Notes under the pieces: generated by a model
Database searches by the model: none
What the model was told of the DNA's origin: nothing
Seen by the model: only the letters and a program-made list of their open reading frames with translations
Assembly: GCA_964464385.1 (NCBI GenBank)
Contig: CAYXFZ010000004.1
Span: forward strand, 1 to 51,852
Direction of reading: 5' to 3'
Source of the DNA: CAYXFZ01 sp964464385
GTDB taxonomy: Bacteria > Planctomycetota > UBA1135
Length of the DNA stretch: 51,852 nt
In this document: piece by piece, positions 16,616-26,090 of the stretch
Position numbering within the stretch: the first letter of the stretch is position 1
Layout: each line of letters opens with the position of its first letter
Made by a program: the position numbers and the translations under genes

Positions 16616-17224
16616 GTGGCAGAATTCCGCCCTAGGCTTTGTCTCCTCCTGACCCGCGATTTGTGCAGGGCTGATCCGCTGGAAACCGTGATGGAGGCCA
16701 TCCGAGGTGGCGCCGATTGCATTCAAGTCCGCGAGAAAACTTGGTCCTCCCGGCAACTGCAGGAATGGGGCGAGGAGTTGCAAGCTCGTTTGTCGGATAC
16801 CGGCACAAAATTGGTGGTGAACGACAACTTGGAGGTCGCCATGGCCCTCAGCGCGGATGGTGTGCACTTGGGCCAGGAGGACATGCTTTTGCAGGATGCG
16901 CGACGCTTGGCGGGTGAGCAACTCGCCATCGGCATCAGTACCCACGATTTGGAACAACTCGCCGAAGCGGAACAGAACGGCGCCAACTATGTAGGTTTCG
17001 GTCCAATCTTTCCCTCAGCCACCAAGGCTTACTCTCAGGGTCTTGGACTTGCGTCCTTGCAGGAAGCCCGCAGCCAATCTCAACTTCCCATCTTGGCCAT
17101 TGGTGGCATCACCCCGAAAAACTCTGGCCAATTGCCAAAGGGGCTGGGGATGGCAGTTTCCTCCGCAATCTGCGCAAGCGAAGATCCGTTTGCAACGGCC
17201 AACGACTTGCTCGCTAGTCGCTAG
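16616..17224 (+). CDS. thiE: Thiamine-phosphate synthase
   Basis: This 202-residue TIM-barrel enzyme joins the pyrimidine and thiazole halves of thiamine monophosphate. Landmarks: GGADCIQVREK (pyrophosphate-binding), KLVVNDNLEVAMALSADGVHL with GQED, IGISTHDLEQ, YVGFGPIFPSATKA and AIGGI. The start is a GTG at 16616, placed 35 bases after the zinc-ribbon stop; no ATG fits. The length is near the family norm. No TPP riboswitch is recognisable upstream, and no other thiamine gene is adjacent. The next gene, a metal transporter, follows after 18 bases, so the two are probably cotranscribed. Confidence 0.9.
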   Translation: MAEFRPRLCLLLTRDLCRADPLETVMEAIRGGADCIQVREKTWSSRQLQEWGEELQARLSDTGTKLVVNDNLEVAMALSADGVHLGQEDMLLQDARRLAGEQLAIGISTHDLEQLAEAEQNGANYVGFGPIFPSATKAYSQGLGLASLQEARSQSQLPILAIGGITPKNSGQLPKGLGMAVSSAICASEDPFATANDLLASR

Positions 17225-17242
17225 AATCCGGCCTGAAATCTC

Positions 17243-19027
17243 ATGGATTTCCTGCTCGCATCCAGCCTCTTGGCCTTGGCAGCCGGTCCTCTTCTGTTCC
17301 GGCTGGGTCGCAGCTCCCAATTCGCCTTTGCGGGCATGGACGGTTTTGTCCGCGTGGCAGTGGCTGGCCTCTTGCTCTTCCAGGTGCTCCCGTGGGCCAT
17401 GGGTCATGGAGGTTGGCTCGCTGCTCCTCTCTTTGCTGTCGGCGTCTTTCTTCCGGCTGTCCTGCACCGCCTGATCTCCGCCCCCACCAAAGGGCCGTCA
17501 TGGGAATTGGTCCTCGCCAGCTTCGCCCTGACCTTGCAGGCCTTTCTGGACGGGGCCGGTCGGACTAGCCACGCTGCGGTCAGCGACGCCGTACCCCATC
17601 TGGCCTTGGCCGTCCTGTTGCACCGGCTGCCCGTAGCCATCGCCCTTTGGCTACTCATTCGCCCGCACTTTGGCCTGCGCCCCGCCTGCCTACTCCTGGG
17701 CACCATGGCCGTGGCCACCATTGCTGGCCACGGGTACAGCGGCCCATTTTTGCAGGGTAGCGGAACCTCTTGGCTAGCCTTTTTCCAATCCTTCATGGCT
17801 GGAATTCTCCTGCATGTTGTCTTGGGCCATTCTTTTTTGCCGGCCCTCCAGCAAACCAAACCCTCCCACTTCGCCGCCTCCGCTCTCGGGGGTGTGCTCG
17901 GAGGAGCTCTGCTGTTCGGCCTCGGCGACTTCCATTCCAGCTCTGACGGGAATGGCCCGGCTGAAGTTTTCTTGCGCTTGGCTCGCGCCAGCGCTCCGGC
18001 CCTCTTGGCCGCGTCTCTCACCATCGCCGCGGTCAAGGCCTTCCTGCCCTCCGGTCTGCGTGGTTTTTTCCACGGCAAAAATTCCCTCTCCCAGGCCCTT
18101 CGGGGCACGGTCGCCGGTCTGCCTGTGCCGATTTGTTCTTGCGGCGTCGTGCCGATGTATCGCAGTCTGGCCCAAGCCGGAACACCCCCGCCCGCGGCCC
18201 TAGCCTTTTTGGTCGCCGCCCCGGAAGTGGGTTGGGCCGCCATCCTGCTTTCCTTGGGACTCCTTGGCCCGGAACTGACCGTGGCCCGTCTGGCTGCAGC
18301 AGCCCTTTTGGCCCTGGTCGTGGGCATGGTCGTGGGCCGGATGATTCCATCTCCAACGCCGCCCAAGGCAAGCGAGCAGGAAGAAGCCATTCCCATTCCG
18401 CAAAGAATCCACCAAGGAGTCCGATACGGCTTCCGCGACGTCGTGGATGACACCGCGCCCTGGATTCTGGTCGGCCTCATCCTCTCCGCTTGGCTGGAAC
18501 CGGCCTTGTCCGGTGAGGTGCTGCTGGGTCTGCCACGCGGCCTAGACGTCGTCCTTGCCACCCTCATTGGCATGCCCCTTTATGTCTGCGCTTCGGGCTC
18601 CACGCCGCTGGCTGCGGTCTTGCTGGCTGGTGGGCTTTCCCCGGGTGCCGCCATTGCTTTTCTTTTGACTGGCCCGGCCACCAATGTCACGACCGCGGGT
18701 CTGCTTTCCGGCTTGCACGGCCGCAAAGTGGCGATTGCCTTTGGTGCTTGCATGCTCCTTGCTGCCATTGCCGTGGGCCTATTTTGCAACGCTGTTCTAG
18801 GCAACGTGGCGATCATCGCCACCCCCCATCTTCACGACCAAGGATCCACCCTCGAGAACGCCTCTCTCCTCGGACTGATTGGCCTTTACTTGGCCTCCCT
18901 TTTCCGCCTCGGGGTGCCTGGTTTTCTTTCCCGAGTATTTCGCCCTCACGATGATCCGGAGATGGATCATGATTCCCTCAGTGAGGATCCATCCCCTCCC
19001 GATTCCCATTCCTGCTGCTCCCCATGA
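17243..19027 (+). CDS. ZIP-like / ArsP-like (DUF318) fusion metal transporter
   Basis: This 594-residue polytopic protein appears to be a fusion. Residues 1 to about 200 form 6-7 hydrophobic segments with LDGAGRTSHAA, LLHRLPVAIAL and LLHVVLGHSF, similar in layout to ZIP metal transporters, which carry His in the same helices. From about residue 210 it is a DUF318/ArsP-type permease: Cys298 and Cys300 in PICSCGVVPMYRSL, FLVAAPEVGW, then YVCASGSTPLAAVLLAGG and FLLTGPATNVTT. These permeases export organoarsenicals or Cu/Zn. The C-terminus is His- and Cys-rich (DSHSCCSP), perhaps metal-binding. The start follows thiE by 18 bases; its stop overlaps the next start (ATGA). Confidence 0.8.
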   Translation: MDFLLASSLLALAAGPLLFRLGRSSQFAFAGMDGFVRVAVAGLLLFQVLPWAMGHGGWLAAPLFAVGVFLPAVLHRLISAPTKGPSWELVLASFALTLQAFLDGAGRTSHAAVSDAVPHLALAVLLHRLPVAIALWLLIRPHFGLRPACLLLGTMAVATIAGHGYSGPFLQGSGTSWLAFFQSFMAGILLHVVLGHSFLPALQQTKPSHFAASALGGVLGGALLFGLGDFHSSSDGNGPAEVFLRLARASAPALLAASLTIAAVKAFLPSGLRGFFHGKNSLSQALRGTVAGLPVPICSCGVVPMYRSLAQAGTPPPAALAFLVAAPEVGWAAILLSLGLLGPELTVARLAAAALLALVVGMVVGRMIPSPTPPKASEQEEAIPIPQRIHQGVRYGFRDVVDDTAPWILVGLILSAWLEPALSGEVLLGLPRGLDVVLATLIGMPLYVCASGSTPLAAVLLAGGLSPGAAIAFLLTGPATNVTTAGLLSGLHGRKVAIAFGACMLLAAIAVGLFCNAVLGNVAIIATPHLHDQGSTLENASLLGLIGLYLASLFRLGVPGFLSRVFRPHDDPEMDHDSLSEDPSPPDSHSCCSP

Positions 19028-21852
19028 ACTACGGACACCTTTTCCTTCTCGGGATGTTCGCGGGTCCGTCCTGCGCTACCCCTCAAAACCCCATTCCTCC
19101 GGTTCCTTGGGAACATGAGCAGTCGGATCTGGCCCCAGATCCACGCGTTCATTACGGCGCTCTCGATAATGGACTGCGTTTCGCTTGGGCATCCCATCCC
19201 GAACCTCAACATCGTGCCTGGTTGCGCCTGCACGTGGATGTGGGAAGCTTGGCCGAAGAAGAAGGAGAGCGGGGAGTCGCTCATTTCTTGGAGCACATGG
19301 CCTTCAATGGCTCGGAAAATTTCCCAGCCGGCGAACTGATCCCCTGGTTTCAGGAACACGGCATGGCCTTTGGCGCCGATTCCAACGCCCACACTTCCTT
19401 TTCCGAAACCGTTTATCAATTGGACCTTCCGCAAGCGGACGCGGCCTCCCTGCAAGAAGGACTGACTGTGTTGAGCGATTTTGCCGGCCGGCTCCTTCTT
19501 GAAGGAGACGAGATTGAGGCGGAAAAAGGAGTGGTCGATGCCGAGGATCGTGAGCGGGACTCCGCCAGCATGCGGGTCATGCTGGAAGATCTCGCCCGCC
19601 GCTTTGGCGGCACCCGGTACGCCGAACGCTTGCCCATCGGCACGAAAGAGGACCGCGACTCTTTCACTGCGGAGTCCGTGCGCCGGTTTTGGAAACGTTG
19701 GTATCGACCCGACCGCATGACCCTAGTGCTGGTCGGGGATTTGGGGGATCTCGACCCGACCTCCCTCATTCAGAACGCCTTTGCCGATTTGACCAACCCA
19801 CCGACACCCCCATCTGAGGAGCCGGCGATCGGACAACCCCAGCAATGGCAACATGATTTCGCTCTCATGGAGGAAGAGGTTCCTTTTGTGACCATCACGC
19901 TGGAAAAAATCCTGCCGTGGCAGGATCGAGCCTTCAACCGAACGCGATTGACGAATCAAGTTCCGCTGGATTACGCCAATCGTATGCTGAACCAACGTCT
20001 GACCGAAATGGTCAAAAAAGAGGACACTCCATTCGTGAGTGCCTCCGTGAGTTGGGGCCCTTCTCTAAAAGCTTTCGAGGGACCTAGCCTGAGGATTTCC
20101 TGTGAACCGGCGCGTTGGCAAGAGGCGCTCGCTGCCGCGGAGCAAGAACTCCGGCGCGCCTTGACTCATGGCTTTCTTGACGAAGAGTTGATGGAGGCCC
20201 GTGCCCGGGGATTGCGCCGCTTGCGCGAAGCCGTCGCCCGCCAACCCAAGGCCTCCTCGCTTGGCTTAGCGGAATCCCTCGTCGCCGCGGCCGAAAACCG
20301 CTTCATTCCGATCTCCGCCAACTTGCGTTTGGAAATCTTGGAACCAGAAGTTTCCGCGCTCACGCCCCAAGATTGCCTTGCCAGTTTGCAAAGTAAGTGG
20401 AAACCCGGCGAGTGGTCTTTGCATTTGTTCGGCAACGTGGATCTCGGTGAAAACTCCGAGGAGCAGCTGGCGGCAGCCCTCGCTCGTAGTCGCGATCAAG
20501 TGGTGGCCCCGTTTGCCCGAGCCTCGGCCGGAAAATTTGCCTATTCCGCAGTGGGCGAAGCGGCGCCAATTTTGGAAACAATCCGTAATGAGGAGTTTGA
20601 TTTCTCTAGCGTCCTCTTTGCCAACAGTGTCCGCGTCCATCTCAAGCCCACCGACTTCCGTGAAAACCAAGTTCTCGTGCACTGCGAGTTGGGCGAGGGT
20701 CGCCTGTCCCTCGACAACCAGAAAACACCCCTTTCTTGGGTGGCCGATCAAGTCTTTGCCAGTGGCGGACTGGAAGAGCACAGCATCGAAGACTTGCAAA
20801 GATTGCTTGCTGGCCGCCTGGCCAACTTTGGTTTTAGCGTTGGCGACGATCGTTTCCTGCTGGAGGGCACCACGAGTGGCGAGGATCTGCAGCTGCAATG
20901 TGAACTCTTGTGCGCCGCAATCGCCCACCCGGGCTTCCGGGAAGAGGGCTTGGTACCCTTGCATCGCATGATCCCGCAAGTCTTTGCCAACTTGCGAACC
21001 CAGTTGGGCGGGCCGATGGGCTTGGAATTTATGCCCGCCTTGTGGCGCGAGGATCCGCGAGTTGGTTTGCCGGCCCAAGAAGACCTTCTCGCAATCACCA
21101 TGGCTGACATTCGAGCGTGGCTTGGCCCCTTGCTTTCCGAGGCACCCCTGGAAGTCACGATTGTCGGCGACTTTGGCCTGGAGGAGGCGAAAGAGATCGT
21201 GGCCAAGACCTTTGGCAAACTGTCGAAGCGCCGCCCCCTGAAGGAGTGGCCAGAGCGATTGCAGTGGCCCGAGTGCGCCACTGATTTGCACATGGTTCGC
21301 ACTATAGAAACCCGCATCCCAAAATCGCTCGTCGTCGTGGCTTGGCCCATGCCGGACGGCAAGGATGCCACGCGAGCGACCGCCCTCCAGGTCCTGGAGT
21401 CGGTGGTCTCAGATCGCCTGCGCGAACGCCTGCGCGAAGAACTTGGCGCAACGTACTCGCCGGCCACGCAAGGAGCATTCAGCTCGGTCTATCCGGGCCG
21501 AGGGGTTCTTTTTGCCCAGGCCTTTGCTGAACCGGGCCGCGCCCAAGAAGTTTTGGATTCCACCCTCCGCGTAATGAATGATTTTGCAGAAGAAGGCGCC
21601 AGCCAAGAAGAAATCCAGCGCGCCCTGGAGCCCTTGCGCAAGCGCTTACGGGACGCCCAAAGAATGAATGGTTTCTGGGTGAGTGTTCTGAGCGAGTCGG
21701 TGCGCAATCCAGAATCTTTGGTGGATTTGAGGGAAGCTGAAAATCGCCTCAACGCAATTCAACCGGACTCCTTGGCGCCCTTCCTGCCCCTTCTGCGGGA
21801 AAATTTAGCGGCCACCTTGCTGGTGCACCCGCAAACCGAAAGCGACGAGTGA
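19024..21852 (+). CDS. M16 family zinc metalloprotease (pitrilysin-like), secreted
   Basis: This 942-residue protease has the inverted zinc motif HFLEH (residues 87-91) and the third ligand Glu167, exactly 76 residues on, so the active half is intact. The second half (from about residue 500) holds the inactive M16 repeat, and the C-terminal region has the substrate-closing RERLREELGATYSP block. This is the single-chain layout of PqqL and pitrilysin. The hydrophobic N-terminus (FLLGMFAGPSC) looks like a signal; the Cys is not in a standard lipobox. Expected to degrade peptides in the periplasm. Start and stop overlap both neighbours by four bases (ATGA, then GTGA). Substrate unknown. Confidence 0.88.
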   Translation: MNYGHLFLLGMFAGPSCATPQNPIPPVPWEHEQSDLAPDPRVHYGALDNGLRFAWASHPEPQHRAWLRLHVDVGSLAEEEGERGVAHFLEHMAFNGSENFPAGELIPWFQEHGMAFGADSNAHTSFSETVYQLDLPQADAASLQEGLTVLSDFAGRLLLEGDEIEAEKGVVDAEDRERDSASMRVMLEDLARRFGGTRYAERLPIGTKEDRDSFTAESVRRFWKRWYRPDRMTLVLVGDLGDLDPTSLIQNAFADLTNPPTPPSEEPAIGQPQQWQHDFALMEEEVPFVTITLEKILPWQDRAFNRTRLTNQVPLDYANRMLNQRLTEMVKKEDTPFVSASVSWGPSLKAFEGPSLRISCEPARWQEALAAAEQELRRALTHGFLDEELMEARARGLRRLREAVARQPKASSLGLAESLVAAAENRFIPISANLRLEILEPEVSALTPQDCLASLQSKWKPGEWSLHLFGNVDLGENSEEQLAAALARSRDQVVAPFARASAGKFAYSAVGEAAPILETIRNEEFDFSSVLFANSVRVHLKPTDFRENQVLVHCELGEGRLSLDNQKTPLSWVADQVFASGGLEEHSIEDLQRLLAGRLANFGFSVGDDRFLLEGTTSGEDLQLQCELLCAAIAHPGFREEGLVPLHRMIPQVFANLRTQLGGPMGLEFMPALWREDPRVGLPAQEDLLAITMADIRAWLGPLLSEAPLEVTIVGDFGLEEAKEIVAKTFGKLSKRRPLKEWPERLQWPECATDLHMVRTIETRIPKSLVVVAWPMPDGKDATRATALQVLESVVSDRLRERLREELGATYSPATQGAFSSVYPGRGVLFAQAFAEPGRAQEVLDSTLRVMNDFAEEGASQEEIQRALEPLRKRLRDAQRMNGFWVSVLSESVRNPESLVDLREAENRLNAIQPDSLAPFLPLLRENLAATLLVHPQTESDE

Positions 21853-24083
21853 CCAGGAAGCGACGCTCTCGGCTGGGCCTGGCGGCCGGGTGGTCCCCTT
21901 TTGGAATCGGGGCCATCAAACCCGGGCACTTCCGCGAAATGCTAGGCATCGTCTGGCAAAACCGCGACAACTTGCGTTATGCATGGCGCATCCTGACGCG
22001 CGGTGTTTGTGATGGTTGCGCCCTAGGCACTTCGGGCCTGAAAGATTGGACTGTTGACGGCACGCATCTTTGCCTCGTGCGCTTGAATCTCCTGCGGCTT
22101 AACACCATGGGTCCACTAGACCACGCCTTGCTGAGCAATGTGGCCGACCTCAAGAAGCGAAGTTCGGCGGAACTGCGTGGATTGGGTCGCCTGGCTCACC
22201 CCATGCGGCGGCGTGTCGGCGAGGCCGGCTTTCAACGCGTTTCCTGGGAAGAGGCCATGGGCGCGATTGCCTCCCGTTGGCAGCAAGCCCACCCAAACCA
22301 CACCGCCGCTTTCGTCACCAGCCGGGGGATCACCAACGAAACCTATTACGCCGCCCAAAAGGCAATGCGCTTCCTCGGTTCGCCGCATGTGGACAACAGC
22401 GCCCGGCTTTGCCACTCTCCTTCGACCGCCGGTCTCAAGTCCACGATAGGTGTAACCGCCACCACCTGTTCTTACCGGGATTGGTACGATGCGGATCTTA
22501 TCGTTTTTTTGGGCAGCAACCCCGCCAACGATCAACCGGTCAGCACCAAATACCTGCTGGAGGCCAAGCGTCGGGGCGCCAGGATCCTGGAAGTGAACGC
22601 CATGCGGGAGCCCGGCATGAAACGCTATTGGGTTCCCTCCGATCCGGTTTCGGCCGTGTTCGGAACGAAATTGGTGGATCGGAGTTGGCTGGTTCGCATT
22701 GGCGGCGACCTCGCCTTCCTGCACGCGGTTCAGAAAATTCTCTTGCAGAGAGGGAGTTGGAACCGGGAATTCATCCAAGAGGCCACGGTCGGGTTTGAGG
22801 AATGGCAAGAGGTGCTGGATGCTCAAGATTTGGAATCTTTGCTGGCGCAAGCGGGCAGCACGCGAGAAGAAGCCGAGGCCTTTGCCGAAGAAATTGCCGC
22901 CGCCGACAAAGGGGTCCTGGTTTGGTCCATGGGCATCACCCAACATGTACACGGTGCCGATAGCGTCCGTGCCATTGCCCACTTGGCTCTGATGCAGGAA
23001 TGGGTGGGCCGGGACGGCTGTGGCCTGATGCCCATCCGCGGTCATTCCGGTGTGCAAGGCGGGGGTGAAATGGGCGCCTACTCCACTTGCTTCCCCGGCG
23101 GTCTGCCGATCCGGCCGGACACGGCAGAGAAATTTGGCAAACTTTGGGGCTTTGAGGTGCCGGCGGAATCCGGCTGGACAACCGTGGAATATTTGGCGGC
23201 CGCAGGGCGAGGGGAAGTGGAAGCCTTTTGGTGCATCGGCGGCAATTTCCTGGAAACCATGCCCTGTCCGGATCGCGTGGAAAAAGCCTTGGGTCGCATT
23301 CCCCTGCGAGTGCACACGGATCTGGTGATTTCCTCGCAAATGTTGGTGGATCCCCTGGAAGAGGTTTGGATCCTGCCGGCGCGGACACGCTACGAACAGC
23401 GTGGGGGTGGCACCGAGACTTCGACCGAAAGAAGGGTGATTTTTTCGCCTGAGATCCCGGGACACCAAGCCGGCGAATGCCGCGAAGACTGGGCCATGAT
23501 TCTGGACTTGGCGCGGCGAGTGCGGCCGGAAGCGGCTGATCTTTTGGGTTGTGCGGACGCGGACGCCATCCGGCAAGAAATTGCCGAAGCCGTTCCCTTT
23601 TACAAGGGTATTGAAAAGCTCAACCAACAAGGGGATCAATTCCAGTGGGGTGGGCCCCAGCTTTGCACGGGCCGAGTCTTTCCGACCGAGGATGGTCGTG
23701 CCCATTTTGTTCCGCTTTCCCCCCCCGAGGAGGAGGTGGTGGGAAAGGGTGCCTTTCAAATGGCCACGCGACGAGGCAAGCAGTTCAATTCCATGGTGCA
23801 TGGCTGGCGAGATTCGGTGACAGGCGCTGAGCGAGACCATGTCCTGATCTCGACTGTGGACGCCCAGAGTTTGGGCTTCGTCGCCAACCAAGAGGTGTGC
23901 TTGCGTTCGGACCACGGCGAAATCGACGCCCGTATTTTTCTGGCGGAAGTTGCCCAAGGCACCGTGCAGACCTTCTGGCCCGAATCTAATCCCCTGCTCC
24001 CTCACGATCGCGTAGACCAAGGCGGCGGAGTTCCGGACTACAACGTCAACGTGGACATCCTGCGGCGAACCCAGGAAGTCTGA
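21849..24083 (+). CDS. FdhF/YdeP-like molybdopterin oxidoreductase
   Basis: This 744-residue protein belongs to the formate-dehydrogenase-like alpha-subunit group that includes E. coli YdeP. The start VCDGCALGTSGL keeps only part of a 4Fe-4S motif; the four-Cys ferredoxin site of true formate dehydrogenases is absent. Then come ARLCHSPSTAGL, where Cys188 is the likely molybdenum ligand, DLIVFLGSNPANDQP, MPIRGHSGVQGG, LETMPCPDRVE and a C-terminal cofactor-binding domain. Oxidation of formate is one possibility; YdeP itself has no settled substrate. GTG start in a GTGA overlap with the M16 gene. No electron-transfer partner is adjacent, so its electron route is unknown. Confidence 0.85.
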   Translation: MTRKRRSRLGLAAGWSPFGIGAIKPGHFREMLGIVWQNRDNLRYAWRILTRGVCDGCALGTSGLKDWTVDGTHLCLVRLNLLRLNTMGPLDHALLSNVADLKKRSSAELRGLGRLAHPMRRRVGEAGFQRVSWEEAMGAIASRWQQAHPNHTAAFVTSRGITNETYYAAQKAMRFLGSPHVDNSARLCHSPSTAGLKSTIGVTATTCSYRDWYDADLIVFLGSNPANDQPVSTKYLLEAKRRGARILEVNAMREPGMKRYWVPSDPVSAVFGTKLVDRSWLVRIGGDLAFLHAVQKILLQRGSWNREFIQEATVGFEEWQEVLDAQDLESLLAQAGSTREEAEAFAEEIAAADKGVLVWSMGITQHVHGADSVRAIAHLALMQEWVGRDGCGLMPIRGHSGVQGGGEMGAYSTCFPGGLPIRPDTAEKFGKLWGFEVPAESGWTTVEYLAAAGRGEVEAFWCIGGNFLETMPCPDRVEKALGRIPLRVHTDLVISSQMLVDPLEEVWILPARTRYEQRGGGTETSTERRVIFSPEIPGHQAGECREDWAMILDLARRVRPEAADLLGCADADAIRQEIAEAVPFYKGIEKLNQQGDQFQWGGPQLCTGRVFPTEDGRAHFVPLSPPEEEVVGKGAFQMATRRGKQFNSMVHGWRDSVTGAERDHVLISTVDAQSLGFVANQEVCLRSDHGEIDARIFLAEVAQGTVQTFWPESNPLLPHDRVDQGGGVPDYNVNVDILRRTQEV

Positions 24084-24132
24084 GCAGAGTTAGAATCTGC
24101 CTCCGCAAACTGCGGCCAACCCATCTGCAAAG

Positions 24133-25104
24133 ATGAGCGGACCCATCACCGATTTCGTGGATCGGCACTATCGCCACTTCAACGCCGCAGTTGTGCAGGC
24201 GGCCGCCGCGCATTGGGGCACGCACACTGGAGATGGCGGCAAGGTATTGCTCACCATGGCCGGCGCCATGAGCACAGCGGAACTTGGCCTCTCCCTCGCG
24301 GAAATGATCCGCCAGGACCAAGTGCATGCCATCTGCTGCACGGGCGCCAACCTCGAAGAAGATGTTTTCAACTTGGTCGCTCACGATCACTACGAAAGAA
24401 TTCCAGAATGGCGCCAACTCACAGCCGCCGATGAAAAGTCCTTGCTTGATCGGCACCTCAATCGCGTCACAGACACCTGCATTCCCGAGGCCGAGGCCAT
24501 GCGCAGGATTGAGCGGGCCGTCATGGAAGAGTGGCAGGAAACCAACACTGCCGAAGAGTCGGCTTTCCCGCACCAATTCCTGTATCGGCTTCTGCTCTCG
24601 GGTCGCCTGCAAGAACAGGTGCAAATTCCCCTGGCCGACAGTTGGCTAATGGCGGCCGCGGAGAAGGATCTGCCGATGTTTGTGCCTGGTTGGGAAGATT
24701 CCACCTTGGGAAACATGTTTGCCGCTGCCTGCCTGCGGGGGGACCTCCGTTCCAGCACCGTGCGCGGTGGTATTCAGGCCATGATGGAGCTCGCTTCCTG
24801 GTATCGAGAGAACGGTGGCGGCAAAGGCCTGGGATTTTTTCAAATTGGGGGCGGCATTGCTGGAGATTTTCCAATCTGCGTCGTGCCCATGCTGCACCAA
24901 GACTTGCACGAAGAAAAAACTCCACTTTGGTCCTGGTTCTGTCAGATCAGCGACTCAACGACCAGTTACGGATCCTATTCTGGAGCCGTGCCCAATGAAA
25001 AAATCACTTGGGGAAAACTGGCCAAAAACGCACCCAAATTCATGATTGAATCGGATGCCACGATCGTGGCACCTTTGATCTTTGCCCACGTTTTGGGATG
25101 GTGA
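24133..25104 (+). CDS. Deoxyhypusine synthase-like protein
   Basis: This 323-residue protein matches the deoxyhypusine synthase fold throughout: AGAMSTAELG, an NAD-binding CCTGANLEEDVFNLV, VPGWEDSTLGNMFAA, FFQIGGGIAGDFPI, SYSGAVPNEKITWGK and ESDATIVAPLIFA. The catalytic Lys is kept (Lys295 in WGK). In eukaryotes and archaea this enzyme moves an aminobutyl group from spermidine to eIF5A. Bacteria lack eIF5A, and some bacterial homologs instead make homospermidine or other polyamines. That activity here is inference from the family. It starts 49 bases after the Fdh-like gene and is followed after one base by hldD; no other polyamine gene is visible in the window. Confidence 0.85.
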   Translation: MSGPITDFVDRHYRHFNAAVVQAAAAHWGTHTGDGGKVLLTMAGAMSTAELGLSLAEMIRQDQVHAICCTGANLEEDVFNLVAHDHYERIPEWRQLTAADEKSLLDRHLNRVTDTCIPEAEAMRRIERAVMEEWQETNTAEESAFPHQFLYRLLLSGRLQEQVQIPLADSWLMAAAEKDLPMFVPGWEDSTLGNMFAAACLRGDLRSSTVRGGIQAMMELASWYRENGGGKGLGFFQIGGGIAGDFPICVVPMLHQDLHEEKTPLWSWFCQISDSTTSYGSYSGAVPNEKITWGKLAKNAPKFMIESDATIVAPLIFAHVLGW

Positions 25105-25105
25105 A

Positions 25106-26089
25106 ATGACCCAAGATTCTCGCTGGCTGATTACCGGAGGTGCGGGCTTCATTGGCTCGGCCCTTGCCTGGGAACTCAATTGCCGCGGCCAAGAACGCAT
25201 CGTGCTCGCCGACCGGCTGGGCGATTCGGACAAGTGGCGTAATCTGGTTCCTTTGCGTTTTGAGGACATTTTGGATGCTGACGATCTCCTGCCTGGATTG
25301 GAAGAGGACAAATTCGGTGAGTTCACCCATGTCTTGCATATGGGCGCGTGTTCCTCCACCACGGAAACCGATGCGTCATGGCTATTGCGCAATAATTTCG
25401 CCTACTCTTGCCGTCTCGCAGAGTGGGCCGATTTCCGCAAAGTTCGATTTTTGTACGCATCCTCTGCTGCGACCTACGGCGATGGTGAAAATGGTATGGA
25501 AGATTCTCTGGAGTGCCTCCCCCGATTGCGACCCCTCAATATGTACGGCTACTCCAAGCATATTTTTGATGTTTGGATGGCGAACAGGAACATGCTGGAT
25601 ACTGCCGTGGGAGTCAAGTTTTTCAACGTCTTCGGCCCCAACGAAGACCACAAGGAGGACATGCGTTCCTTGGCCCACAAGGCCTACCATCAGGTATTGA
25701 AGGATGGCAAGGTGAGTTTGTTTCGCTCCCACAGACCGGAATGGGAAGATGGCTGCCAAGTAAGGGATTTTCTTTGGATCAAGGATGCTGTAAAAATGGT
25801 ACTGCACTTGGCAGAGTCCAAGAGTTCTGGATTGTTCAATCTTGGGTCCGGTGGCGCTCGCACTTGGAATGATTTGGCGGCAGCCGTCTTCCGGGCCATG
25901 GACCGAGAGTCCAATATTGAATTCACGGACATGCCGGAAATTTTGCGCGAAAAATATCAGTACCACACCGAAGCCGATGTGGGCCGATTGCGCGACCAAG
26001 GATGGTCGGATGATCCAACTCCCTTGGAAGAGGCCGTGGACGATTATGTGCGCAACTATTTGGTTCCCGACCATCGACTTGGAGATTGA
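25106..26089 (+). CDS. hldD: ADP-L-glycero-D-manno-heptose 6-epimerase
   Basis: This 327-residue extended short-chain dehydrogenase epimerises ADP-heptose, the last step before heptose is added to lipopolysaccharide core. Landmarks: LITGGAGFIGSALAWEL (NADP site), LHMGACSSTTETDASWLL, the Ser-Tyr-Lys triad with ASSAATYGDG and MYGYSK, KFFNVFGPNEDHKEDMRSL, FRSHRPEWEDGCQVRDFLW and DVGRLRDQGW near the end. The ATG at 25106 is chosen: it follows the upstream stop after one base, and GGATGGTGAA precedes it. It supports an LPS-type outer membrane with heptose. The remaining heptose genes are not in the window. The next gene starts one base after its stop. Confidence 0.9.
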   Translation: MTQDSRWLITGGAGFIGSALAWELNCRGQERIVLADRLGDSDKWRNLVPLRFEDILDADDLLPGLEEDKFGEFTHVLHMGACSSTTETDASWLLRNNFAYSCRLAEWADFRKVRFLYASSAATYGDGENGMEDSLECLPRLRPLNMYGYSKHIFDVWMANRNMLDTAVGVKFFNVFGPNEDHKEDMRSLAHKAYHQVLKDGKVSLFRSHRPEWEDGCQVRDFLWIKDAVKMVLHLAESKSSGLFNLGSGGARTWNDLAAAVFRAMDRESNIEFTDMPEILREKYQYHTEADVGRLRDQGWSDDPTPLEEAVDDYVRNYLVPDHRLGD

Positions 26090-26090
26090 A

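Noticed and set aside
17404..18573. Minus-strand open frame of 389 residues
   Set aside because: Antisense to the fusion transporter, Arg/Ala/Pro-rich shadow of membrane-helix codons.
20266..21291. Minus-strand open frame of 341 residues
   Set aside because: Antisense to the M16 protease, no recognisable domain.
22116..24020. Minus-strand open frame of 634 residues
   Set aside because: Antisense to the Fdh-like gene; composition is a mirror of high-GC coding and no family motif is seen.
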